The position numbers were made by a program, and so were the translations under genes. From Eonycteris spelaea (taxonomy: Eukaryota > Chordata > Mammalia > Chiroptera > Pteropodidae): a DNA stretch of 64,000 nucleotides. Location: contig PUFA01000314.1 in NCBI GenBank assembly GCA_003508835.1, positions 1,302,001-1,366,000 of the forward strand. Direction: 5' to 3'. The stretch's first letter is position 1, and the number at the start of each line of letters is the position of its first letter. The notes under the pieces were generated by a model. It saw nothing but the letters and a program-made list of their open reading frames with translations, had not been told where the DNA came from and ran no database searches. Positions 22,601-34,600 of this stretch are shown piece by piece.

Positions 22601-25600
22601 CCCCTCCTGCTCGTGCTCAGCGTGGGACCCGCTCCCTGCCGCAGCCCCCGACCCCGGGGTTTTCCCCAGGCGACGGGGACATCCTCCGTTTAACCGAGGT
22701 GACTCTGGGTGGTTCTTGCTGGGTGCTGGTCACCGGAAACACCAGGCTGTGATCAGAAGCCTGAGGCCCGACCCGCGTGGTCCAGAGCGGCTGGAGGTGG
22801 GCTTCACACCTGACCATCCCACGGGGCTGGCGGCACTGAGCCAGTCTGCGCCCATAGAGGCCGTGGCGGCCCATGGCCTTGACCCTACCGCTCCTCCATC
22901 CGATGTGCGTGCACCTGCACCCTTTCTCACGGCCCTCTGTAATAAACTGGGGGCGGGTACGTCAGCTGTTTGCCTGTGTGTGTGCTGAGCTGCTCCAGCA
23001 AATTAGTCAGAGCTCAGGAGGGCGGCGCGGGAGCCTCTGATTTCCCGCCTGTCAGGAGTGACAGCCCACGGCGATCGGCATCTGAGGCGCGCGGGCGGGG
23101 GGCGGTTCCGTGGGACGAGCCCGCACCCTGCGGGCGCCGCTGCTCTCTGTGGGTACATCGTGTCAGCATCGACTCACGTCGCAGGACACCCAGCCGCTGT
23201 CACGGAGGGAGGGCGCTGACGGCGCTCCGTCTGCTGCGGGAAGTGCTGTGAGCGCGGTCGCCGTGCAGGCAGGGGAAACGTGGGGCGTGTTTCCCCCACG
23301 CAGCCGCTACGGAAGCGTCTGCTTCCGCGTGGGCTCCGCGCAGCTCCTCGGCCAGGCCGCCTGCTGGGCTCCGGCCGTGGGCCGTGGACGCGTCCCTCCG
23401 AGCAGAGCGCCACACACACAGACCCTGCGTGCTGGCAGAGGCGCCCTTGGGAGCAGCTGGTCCGGACTCGTCGTGTGGGACTGAAGCCGTGATCCCGTGT
23501 TCGCGTAACAGACGGCCACGTGGAGACCGCCTGTGTCCCGGTCGTCAGCCGTGCACGTGGCCTGGCCGAGTTGCCGGGGCGACGGGTGCGGCAGCGCCAC
23601 GGGCAGGGCCGCCTCGTCTGCTCCGCGTGGCCAGCACGTGTCCCTCTCCTTGGTCGCTGCGCACACGCGTCCCCGAGCACGACCGCACCGTGCGTGCCCA
23701 GCGGACTCCCTGGCGGAGCGCGCATCCCGAACGTCTCCGTCTTCCCGTCCCTTCTGTCTCCGCAGACACGGAGCGGCTGTACTCGGTGGTGTTCCAGGAC
23801 ATCTGTGGGCGCTACGGCAAGACCTACAGCTGGGACGTCAAGTCCCTCGTCATGGGCAAGAAGGCCTCCGAGGCGGCCCAGATCGTCATAGACGTGCTGC
23901 AGCTGCCGATGTCCAAGGAGGAGCTGGTGGCCGAGAGCCAGGCCCGGCTCGAAGCGCTGTTCCCCACGGCGGCCCTCCTGCCAGGTGAGCCCGCGCCGTC
24001 CCCAGCCCCCGAGCACGCTGCGGAGTCCCTGCACGTCACAGGCCACGTGGGCGCGGGGCGCGCCTGGCTGCCGTGTCCGCGTCTGACACGGCGTGGAAAC
24101 GCTTCCTGCTTGGGGCTCCCAGGCCCCACGGGGCTCGGTCGCCTTGGTGCTGTGTCCCCCTCACCCGCTGAGCTTCCCTAGAATCATGCCCCTTCCCTTC
24201 CCTCCGTCCTAACGGGCAGACACGCTGGAGTTTCCTTTGTCTCAGCGTTACGTAAAGATTACATTCAGGACACAATCGCTTCAAAGTTTAATAGGTGGCT
24301 TTGCGTTTTTCAAACTCCGATATAGGTTTACTATTTAGCAACGCGTCAAAGTTTGACAAGTTGATGATAAGCACGTACATCTCCCCAAAGGAGCTTAATC
24401 TTTTTAAGTAAAAGGCACACTTCGTTGTTATTGTGTTGTTTGTAGGCCCTCACCCCTGTCTTTACTTGTTTTCCGTGGGAAAGACAGTTGGCTGTTGTCT
24501 CTGGGGGCTTGTTAACTCAAGGTTGACCAGAACTGAACTGCCTGCTCTTTCTGCTAAACGTGAGAAGGTCAAGAATGTTCTAGATTACAGGACCAAAGCA
24601 ATGGTGAAAAATGGACTTCTACTTTAAGATCGTCCAGGAAGAAAGGCGAATACTCAGGCTTAGAACCCTGGGAAGCAGGGAGCAAAGCCTCAGTGGCAGC
24701 AGGCCTTTGGGTTAAAGGCCCGTGAGTGTGGGCCGTGGTCACTGTTGTCGCTGACGTCTCTGCACCGGTCCAGGGTGCAGATGGGACGTGCCGCGGGAGC
24801 AGAGAACCTCCTGGCAGGGCCCAGGCCTGCCGCGCAGCGTGCACAGAGCCGTGTGCGCAGATGCTGGGTGCACAGCCCTGAGGCCCGGCCGCAGGTGCCG
24901 GCCTCCTCACCGATCGCGCACACAGCGCCCCCACGAGCTGCGACGGCGGAAATACACCCCGGCCGCTTTCTTGAACCACAGTGGCCAACCCGTAGCTTCC
25001 AATGGAGCGTCTTACAGTTTCTGAGTGCGCAGTTCACTGGCGTGAAGTGAGCTCACCTTACGGCAGCATCAGCGCCCGTCCCAGAAGCGTCTTTGCCTTG
25101 CGTAACAGAGACTGCTGCCCCTCACCAGTGACGCCCGCGCCCGGGCGCCTCAGCCCCTGGCGCGCCCACTCTGTGTCTCTGAGCGTGTGCTCTGGGTCCC
25201 GCGCACGAGTGGCAGCACGCAGGATTCGTCTTCTGCTCCTGGCTTTTGAAAGTGAGCATCAGGCCCCAATACCCCTCCGTGTCGCGGGGGACAGCGCTTC
25301 CTCCCGCTGCCTGCTGCCCGCTCTTCTGCTGCGTGCAGCAGCCGGTTTTCCTCATCCGTCCGTCTGTCCGCGGACACGCGAGTCGTTTCCTCTCCGCGCT
25401 GTTGTGAATCACGCTGCAGGGAACACGGTGCACGTGGCACGTGTCGCTTTCAGGCCTTGCTTTCAGCTCTGTCGGGTGTGTGTCCAGAGAGGGAGCGCTG
25501 GACTCCATGGTCATTCTTCTTTAATCTTTCGAGGAACCACCGTGCTGTGTCCTGCCGTGGCTCAGCATTTACTTTCCCTGCACAGGCCACGAGTGCTCCA

Positions 25601-28600
25601 GGTTCTCCGCATCGTCGCCGCTGCTTCCTTTCTGCGTGGTGGTGTTTTTTTTTTTTGGAGAGTATCTACGTGAGTGCACGTGACGCGCTCTCTCCTGGGG
25701 ATTTGATCTGCCTCTCTCTGATGACTGGTGACGTGAAGCATCATTTCAAGTGCTGCTGGCCATCCGCATGCCTCCTTCGGAGCATCGTCCGTTCACGTCC
25801 TTTCCCCATTTTTCAAGGCGGGTTCTTTGTTTTTTTCTTGGTGAGTCTATGAATTCTTAAATGCTCTCGCTGTCAACCCGTTATCAGATATATGACTCGA
25901 ACATATTTATCCTCTTTCCCAGTTTGCCTTTTCGCTTATTGGCCGTGTCCGCAGATGCAGAAGGCGTTTTAAGTTCGATGCGGCTCCATTGGCCCATTTT
26001 TGCTCTTGGCCGTGCTTTTAATGTCATGTCTAACACATCATTACAGAGTCCAATGTCGTGACGCTTTCTCCCTCTCTTCCTTTAGAATTTCAAAGTTTTA
26101 GATCCTATATCCAGGTCTTTATTTTAGGTTCATTTGTGCGCGCGGCATGAAGTAAGGTCCAACCTCATTCCTTGCACGCGGATATCCGGTGTTGCCAACG
26201 CGATGCTGAAGCGGTCCCTCACTCTTCGCTCCCTGGCCTCGCAGCGCTTGCTGAAGGCCACCCACCCCGTCCGGGAGGGTCCGTCACTGCGCTCTGCTCT
26301 GTGCCCTCGCCGCAGGTGCTTCACACCACCACCATGCGTGGCGGCCCTCTGCCTGCACGCTATACTGGGAAGCCATGCGCACGAGGCCGCCGGTGGTCTC
26401 CTTTCTCAGTGCTGTGCTAGCTATTTAGCGTGTCCTGAGAGTCCACATGAAGTGTAGCATGGGTTTCTGGATTCTGAAAACCAGTTCCGTCGAGATGTTG
26501 ACAGGGATCGCTTTAGATGTGTATATCACTACGGAGAGTATGAACATGTTAACAGTGCCGAGTCTTGCAATCCAAGAACTGGGATGTTTCTCATCGATGT
26601 GTATCTCTTGTGTCGAGCACAGCGGCACAGACGTTGTGTTTGTCCTCGATCTCGGGGGCGGCGCGTCGGCCCTGCCCTGCTGCGCGCGGGCCAGCCGTGG
26701 GCGTGTCGTGCGGGCCTCTGTCGTCTCGGGGTGACTCCTCCTAGTCTCGTTTCGGTGTTCCTGTTCTTAAAGGGCGTTGAGTTCTATCAAGCGCCTTCGC
26801 TACATCAGTTGGGATGATCACGTGCGTTTTTCCTTCATTGTGTTAATATGGTGAATCGAATCGGTTTTCCTAAGTCGAACCTTGCATTCCAGGACTAAAT
26901 CCCATGTGGTCAGGGTGCATGACGCTATGTCGTTGACTATTTTTGCATCAGTGTGTACTAAAGCATTGATCTGCAGTTTCCTTGTAATGCCTTTGTCTGG
27001 CTTGATCACAGTACTGCTGGCCTCACAATGAATGTGGGGCACACCCTCTTTTCAGTCTGTTGGGAGAGTGTGGAGGGTTTTTGGTGTGAACTCTTCTTTA
27101 CGTGTTTGGCAGAATTCTCCGGTGAAGCCATGTGGATTTGAACTTGTCTGATGACCGATCCAGCCTCCTCACTCTCTGTAGGTCTGATCAGGCTTTCTGT
27201 TTCTTCATGTGATCTGGGTATGTTATATTTTCTTAGCAGTTTATTCATTTCTTCTAGCTTATCCCATTTGCTGGCATACACTTTTTCATATTATTCACCT
27301 TTACTCTCTTATATTTCGTGGCATTGGTTTCAATGTCTCCTTTTTATTTTCTGATTTTAATAATTTGTGGATTTTTTTTCTACTTAATCAAAAACTTTGT
27401 CATTACAGTTAACATTTGACCTGGAGTCTGATTCATTGCTGAACATACAAAGCACCCATGATGTGTTCAGCATGTGGATATCTTTTTTACTTCCTCATCT
27501 GCCCAAGCTTTTCAAAGGGCGTTCCTTCTACAATGGTTGTCCTGTGTTCTAACACACCCTTGAGATATGTTTTACTGTAGTTCCAGGAAAATACGGTGTC
27601 TTACCCAGCCAGTCTGGTAGTCTGGCTAGAACACTAACAGGTGTTTAGTATGAATTTTACCAGGTGATCCAATCAATGTGGTGTCTTCATTCGGTACTCC
27701 CAAGAACCAAACCGTGAAGAAAGGCGCCGATCACAGGCGATCCTAGACCATTCCCTGCAGAAAGCCCACCTTAACGGTGAGCCCGGAGCTAGCGCTTCGC
27801 GGGCGGGTCAGCCCTGTAGAAGTCACCTGGGCGCTTTTCTTCCTCTTCCGCTTCTTCACTTCTTCCAGATGAAAGGGTTAAAGAACTACTTGATTTTTTT
27901 TTTTTTTTGATTCTGTGAATCTTGCTTTTGAGCATAAGACTGTTGTGCATGGCCTTGTTTTAACTTGTACTGGTCTTGCACTGATCGGTGATTTCCAAGC
28001 CTGCCTCTGAAAACATGAGGTCATTTCCACACACCAGGAACACAACGGAGCAACACCTGTGACGGCTCAAGGGGTGTAAGGAAAAGCCCAGGACACCAGC
28101 GGATAAAGAACCTTAAGGTCACACGGAGTTGCTGGGTCAGACCAAGGGAGAGGGCAGAAGGGGCCTTGTTGAGAGGCTGAGGGTGAGGCACAGCGGTGAG
28201 GCCCTGCGTGTCTCCTGAGGGAGGAGAGCCGAGCAGGAAGAGGCCGCCCTGACTGCCGAGTGTGGCCGGCGGCGCACAAACCTGCTGGGCCGGAAGCGCG
28301 TTCTTCCGCGGGCCTCCCGCCTGCGCGGTGCGGGTCACAGGAGTGCCAGTGGCACGGTCAGGCTTCCTACCCTGAAGGCTCATGCTTTGCCCACTGCTTT
28401 CTGTCCATTCTGCATTCTCCCATCTCCCCTTTATCTGAGCCAAAACAATTCCACTGGAAAGGTGAGCGACTGGAGTCCTGGGTGCAGTGACTATATCCAG
28501 AAAAGGTACACAGAGTCCTTCTGGATCTAGGTGTTCGTTTTGTTCACTCAGTGCTTTGTTCCCAGTATTAAACCGTGGACAAGAACATAATCCCTGACGT

Positions 28601-31600
28601 TTCCTTTCTTTCTGAAGGTGTCTTCTGGTAGAGCAGTTCAGGTTGCGGAAGTCACCTTGAGCTTATTAGGAAAGAAGGCTGCTGGTGGAGAGGGTGTGTT
28701 ATTAATTCAACATCATTCATTTTTTTCATGCTTTCAAGGTGAGAGCTATGTCCCACGCAAGTATTTAGCAAGTTAAATTGGAGGAATGGATGGCTGATTG
28801 CAAGGGAAGCAGCCCCTGATTATCATGGAAAGGGCGTGTCCTCGACCTGGCCAATCAGCAGGGGAAGCAACCCCTGATTGTAATGCGGGGGCGTTTCCTC
28901 GCCTGGGCCAATCAGCAGGGGAAGCAGCCCCTGATTGTGATGCAGGGGCGTGTCCTCGCCCTGGCCAATCAGCAGGGGAAGCAGCCCCTGATTGTAATGC
29001 GGGGCGTTTCCTCGCCTGGGCCAATCAGCAGGGGAAGCAGCCCCTGATTGTGATGCAGGGGCGTGTCCTCGCCTGGGCCAATCAGCAGGGGAAGCAGCCC
29101 CTGATGGTGATGCTGGCGGGCGTCCTTGCCCTGACTGAAGGAGGTGTACCCTTACTTTGGCTCACTGACTCCAGGGAGTGTGGGGCTGACCCCCCGGGCT
29201 TGAAAGCTGAGGCCTACCTAACTGACAGCCGAGGCCCGCCAGTGAAAAGGCTGACTGCACGCCACAGCCTCCACTTGTTCACGCTCCAGTTCTGCCCCAA
29301 GCCAGACCAACCAGGGCTCCTTCCTGTCTCTCCAGCTTCTAGAAACCTAGAAGGCCCTTGGCTCGTGGCCACATCCCTCCCATGTCTGTGTCTGTCTTCA
29401 CGTGGCCTTCCGTTTCATGTTCCCTTGTCCTCTCCTTAGACGGACACCAGTCATTGGATGTAGAGCCCTTCTGTAGACCAAGGTTGCCCCATCTCCAGGT
29501 CCTCAACTAATCATACCTGCAAAGACCCTGTTACCAGATGTGGTCACATTCTGGGATTCCCATGGAGTGCTCCACTCACTGCACCCCAGAAATGGTGGCA
29601 GTCCTCCGCGTAGGCCTCGTGGGCTTCGTCGTAGAGAGATGGGGGTGTCACTGTGCTGTGAGGCGGCCTTTGCTTTTGGCTCCGCTGGCTACAAGCTTAT
29701 GAGAGCTGCACGGGGGGACGGTCCTGCCGGGCCAGCGTGGTGAGGGAAGCAGGCTGACCGCATCCGCTATCTCTCAGGACTTCAGGGCAGATCCTGAGAT
29801 GTTGTTTGCACTTGCCTGAGTGTCTTAGCTCGGGCTGCTGTACTGAAAACCGCAGACCAGGTGGCTTAAAACACGTTTTTCCTCCCGGTTCTGGAGGCTG
29901 GAGTCGCAGACCTGAGTGTCAGCGTGCTCAGGCTTGGGAGGGGCTCTCCTGGCTTGCAGCTGGTTGCCTCCTTGCCGTGTGCCCGTGCTGGGGAGCTGTG
30001 GCGTCTGTCCCTCTTCCTGGAAGGGCCCCAGTCTGCTCATGGGGACCCACCCTCATGACCTCATCTAAACCTAATCCTCTCCCAGAACACCTCCTAAGTA
30101 CCTTTACGATTCATCTTTAACCCGTGCTGTACACAGAAGTGTACTATTTAACAGCCACGTGTTTGTAATTTTCCAGATACCTTGTATTGATGTCTGTCTT
30201 AATTACATTGTGGTCAGGGGATGTATTTTATATGATTTCAATTATTTTAAAATATTTTGGAATTGTTTTATAGCTTACAGACATGTTGTATCTTGTCGAA
30301 TGTTTCATGTGCTTGAAGGTATTCTGTGCTCTGCTGTTGCTGGGGAAAGTATTATATAAATGTCTCTTCAGTTCAGTTGCTTGATGGTGTTCTTGAAGTC
30401 TGCTGCATCCTGACTTTCTGTTTACTTATTCTAGCAGTTACTGGGAAGAGGAGTTTGAGACCTCTCTATTTGTCTAGTTCTCCATTCGGGTCGATTAGTT
30501 TTTGCTTTATGTATTTTGAAGCTCTTATTTGATGTGGACACATTTAGAATTATTATTTCTTGTTGATAGATTGACTTGTCATTACGAAATGTCCCTAGTT
30601 CTCCCTATCATTGTCATATCAGTTTATTGTTAATGTGGCTACCCCGGCTGTCTTTTGAGTAATAGTTTCATAATATGTAGTTTTCAGTCATTTTCTTTCT
30701 ACTTACAATAGTTTTCTTGTAGACAATACGCAATTGGGTCTCTTGTTTTTTTTTTATTTTCTTCATTCCGACAATCTCTGACTTGGGCGTGCGTATAGCA
30801 TTTATAAAGCTGTCTTATAAGGTCATCATCCGATACTTCTGTCATCTCTGCATCTCTGTGTTTGTTTCTATTGGTCCCTTTTTCTCCTGGTATTGGGTTA
30901 TATTTGTCTGCTTCTGCACTGGATTCCCGACGTTGTGGATTTCACATCTAGCAGAGTCCTCGATTTTACTTTATTCTCTAGAGTGTTTTCAGTCTGTCCT
31001 TTGGGAAGAGGATTAGGAGGGTGGGTCCCCATGAGCAGACTGGGGCCCTCCCCGGAAGAGAGAGAGACCCGGAGCTCTGCCCAGCGTGTGAGCACAGGGT
31101 GAGGAAGGACTGGGGTTATGCCTTCCTGTGAGGCTCTCCTAGCGCTGTCCGTAGAGAGCCCTGCATCCGGTCTCTGTCGCCCTACTGAACGGCCTTGTGT
31201 TTGAGAAGGCGACTGTCACTCTTTCCTGTGGCAACTGAGAAAGCAGGGACTTCCCCTCGCGTGATCAGAGAGTTATGATGACAGATTAAACACTGTCGTA
31301 GATAAGCACGGCAGCCTGTGGCTTTAGATGCCCCGTTGTCAGAGTCGGCGCGCGCTAAAGGTGGATGACTCCTGGTATTTTGACGCACCCCTCGTAACCC
31401 GCCGCCCTTAGCTGACGCTGTATGTAGCCAATCGTCCGGCGTGTTCCCTGCCATCCGCTCCCTCCGGGTATGGAGCGTGGGGGCTGTCCCTTCCCAGGGT
31501 GTGCCGTCGTGTTTGGCTGTGTCGCCAAGGGCTGTTTTATTCTGGCGCCCCCCGCGAGGGGGTGCTGGTGGGCAGAGGCCACGTCCCCCCCGCAGAGGGC

Positions 31601-34600
31601 GGCGGCGGCGAGGCTTTCTGTGGCGCGTGGAGCTTTCCCGGAGGACACGAGGAGCACAGCCCTGGCCTGCGCAGTGCTCCGGGGAGCAGAGCCGGCGCTG
31701 AGGCCTGCGTGCACCCCTGCCCGGCCTAGGCGCAGGCGCATGCGCAGGCTCCCGGGCACGCGCTTCCAGGCGCGCCCTGCCTGCTGGCCTTTCAGCACGG
31801 AGGGGCCCTGAGTCGAGCCATGGCCAGTAAAGTCGCCCACGAGGAAAAGGCTAAGGCCTGAATTCTTTTCTCGGGTTTGGTTCTGGGGCTGATTGGTGCT
31901 CCGAAGGCAGCGCGAGCCGGGCGGGGTGTCCTGGGCAGAGGCGGCACGAGGCAGGGTCACGGCGGCGAAGCGTCTGTTCAGGGGGCGTGTGGCCTGCACC
32001 GCGCGCACCTCACTGCGGCCTTTCCCTCCCCCAGGGGTGGAAAAGCTGATCCAGCATCTGCGAAAGCACCGCGTGCCCTTTGCCGTGGCCACCAGCTCGG
32101 GCTCCGACACCTTCGCGATGAAGACCCGCGCGCACCAGGCGTTCTTCAGCCTCTTTCACCACGCCGTGCTGGGGGATGACCCCGAAGTGAGGAACGGCAA
32201 GCCGGACCCCGACATATTCCTGGCGTGTGCGAGGAGGTTCGTGCCCCCCGCCCCCGTGGACAAGGTGAGCGCGGCGCTGGGGCGGGCGGCGCGTGGGGGC
32301 CGCAGAGGTTTCGCGGCGTCCGTGCGCGTCTGCCCTGCAGGGCGGCGGCCTTCGTCCTGCGGGCACCCAGGGGAGACGACGAGCGGCGTCTGCCAGCCGC
32401 AAGGGCAATCGGCGCCTGGGGATAGGGACCGTTCAGCTGTGCTCCGAACTGTCAGCACCGTGCGGTGACTGATGAGACGCGGCGCTTGGCCGCCGTCTCC
32501 GCAGCGCAGACGCAGCCGCAGCCCGCGAGGCCGTCCCTGCTGCGGCGGCCTGCGCGGCCCCGCGGCATTGCTCCGCTGCCCGTGCGGTTCCCGCGTGGGT
32601 GAGGCTCGCGCCTCTGCGGGGGACGCGGGGACAGTGTTTCACGGGAGGTCGTCTTAAGTTGCTGACTGGCGGCGGGAGCCAGATGCCCGCCCAGGGGTCA
32701 ACCCAGGACAGAGCCTGGCGCTGCTGTGACCCCTTCCTTGGCTCAGGGTACAGCTTCCAGACCTCGGTGGCTCGGCCTTCCTGGAAGTGTCCTCACTCAG
32801 GCACAGTTGAGTAAATCATCTGCCGTTGGTGACAGAGTCATTGGACCCGGAGGGTGGGCCATGGGCTGCAGAGCCACCACTGTGATCATGCCTCCTCTTC
32901 CTGGTGGCCAGGCCCAGTCCTGAAGTCAGGGTCCACCAAGAGTCGCCTCATGACACAGACTCAGTTTGATTGAAAGTGCTTATTACAAATAACCAAATAT
33001 GGCCCTTTCTGGAAATCCGCAGGGTTTCAGGAGCTCTGCCAGGAATCAGGGAGGAAGACCAACTATATGTGTATACGTCTTACATCATGGCCATAAAGCG
33101 TTGTTGGGTGGCAGTGGGGCGTGTTTCTGGGGGTAGACGTGAGTGGGACGACTCGCACATGTCATCACGGAGTTCATGTCGAAAGCAGTGTCGTGACAAG
33201 GGCCGAGCCTGAGGCCGCCCAGCCGCCAAGTCCCAGGGTCAGAGCTGAGCCCCAGGGTGCTCTGAGCGTCCTAGTGCAGCGTCTGTTGGCCTCTGATGTT
33301 GGGTGTCTGCGCGTTGGGGCCCAGGCGGCCTGCCACGCACACGGAAGTGAGTTCTTTCCCCGGGGACGTCCCCTTCTTCTAGAATCCCCCGCTTCCGGTT
33401 GAGAGCCCCCGCCCAGAGAGGCTGTGTTCTCTGCAGGGCGCTGGCCATTGCTCAGCGGTGCGGTGGCATCCTGCTGCAGCCGGTGCCCGAGCCGTTCAGA
33501 GCGTACGGGGGCCCGCGCTGGCAAGGTGCAGGGGAGCAGGGGGTGAGGACTGGGCGCCGCACTCCTGGCCGACCCCTCTGCGGCCCCGCCACTGTGCGCA
33601 GCGACCCTGCCCCTGCCAGCTGCCGCGGGCCTGACGCAGGCCGTGCTCTCGGACGCCTGGCGTTCCGCGCTGTAAGTGAGTGTGGGCACAGAGCGCATGC
33701 GCAGAGCACGTGCTGGCTTCACGCGAGACGAGGCTCCCTGGAACCCCGCGAAGCAAGGCCCGCCCGTGAGCACACGGCCCGCGTGTCCTGTGGCAAGGCC
33801 GCGCAGCGGGCGGCGTCCCTCGGCGCCTGTGCACACCGGGGCTGTGGCACTCGTCAGAGGACGGGAGCAGTGGCCCACGCTCAGTCATGTAGCTCCTGGC
33901 GTGGTGGGGACCTCCGCCCGGTGCGAGCCCGCGCTGGCTTCTGGCTGTTCGCCTCGCCCGGACGAGGCCTCTCGTGTCATGTCCGTCATGCACGTGTTAG
34001 GGTTTCCGCGTGGGAGGTGCACGCTGTGATCCCGGAGGGAGGTTCTGAGGGGCCTGGGCTCCTGGCCAAGGAGGCGGCCCTGGCCTCCTGTGTCCGCTTG
34101 TCGTCCTGCGCGGGAAGCAGGGTCTGGGGCTCACTCGGGTACGCGGGGCTCTCACGGGCTCACCCTCGGCCTTTTCCTCTTCGCCCTGGTGCAGGCCTGA
34201 GAGCCTCCGAAGGTCAGGGGCGTCGTGCAGCTCTGCAGCTCTGCAGCCAGCGGACAGACTCGCAGGTGCTTTGGGGAGCTGGTTATGCCACGGCTGTCCC
34301 CACAGTAACTGGGAGCAGTGCCAGTAGCAGGACGGGAGTGAACCCCAAGGCAAATGACAGGGGAGGGTTACGGTACAGAGGTGCTCACCGTTCTCCCAGG
34401 ACAAAGTGCCTCACACCTGCGTGGAAGAATTACGTTTACGTCGAAAGTGTCTTCTTCACTGTTATTTATGCTTCACTGTTTCATGGTAAAGATAAGCAAA
34501 CGTGACAGCAGCTTCAAAAGTCCCCTCAGCCCGCCTCACGCTGAGGAGCACTCTTCGAATGCTTGATATGGGGAGACGCTCAGCTTCAGCGGGTGCAGTC

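Larger units (their letters stand above)
7636..23765 (+). other. PUDP: PUDP intron 1
   Basis: GT-AG intron, phase 1. It holds the rest of the CpG island to about 8000, then MER20, MIR, MER5A, an L1 fragment and the G-rich minisatellite at 13745. Long stretches (11240-14960, 15360-16580, 17620-18600, 20720-23500) are GC- and CpG-rich unique sequence. AT-rich islands lie at 9400-10260, 10500-10660, 15040-15330, 16630-17000, 17210-17620, 19370-19620 and 20150-20520. I found no other supportable exon or RNA gene. Confidence 0.9.
23985..32034 (+). other. PUDP: PUDP intron 2
   Basis: GT-AG intron, phase 1. It is dominated by retroelements: antisense L1 (25020-27410), the CCAAT minisatellite (28804-29135), MaLR fragments and a second antisense L1 (30155-30990). 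The unassigned parts (23985-25020, 27410-28800, 31115-32034) show nothing I can name. 31540-31830 is CpG-rich with a GCGCATGCGC core near 31737. Confidence 0.9.

Noticed and set aside
28798..29439. 213-codon ORF with repeated peptide
   Set aside because: It is the translation of the 57-bp minisatellite, whose unit is a multiple of three. The protein-like periodicity comes from the DNA repeat.
32225..32264. Alternative exon 3 end by reading through GTGAGC
   Set aside because: The open frame continues into intron 3, but the consensus donor, the family alignment and the phase with exon 4 all fix the end at 32264.
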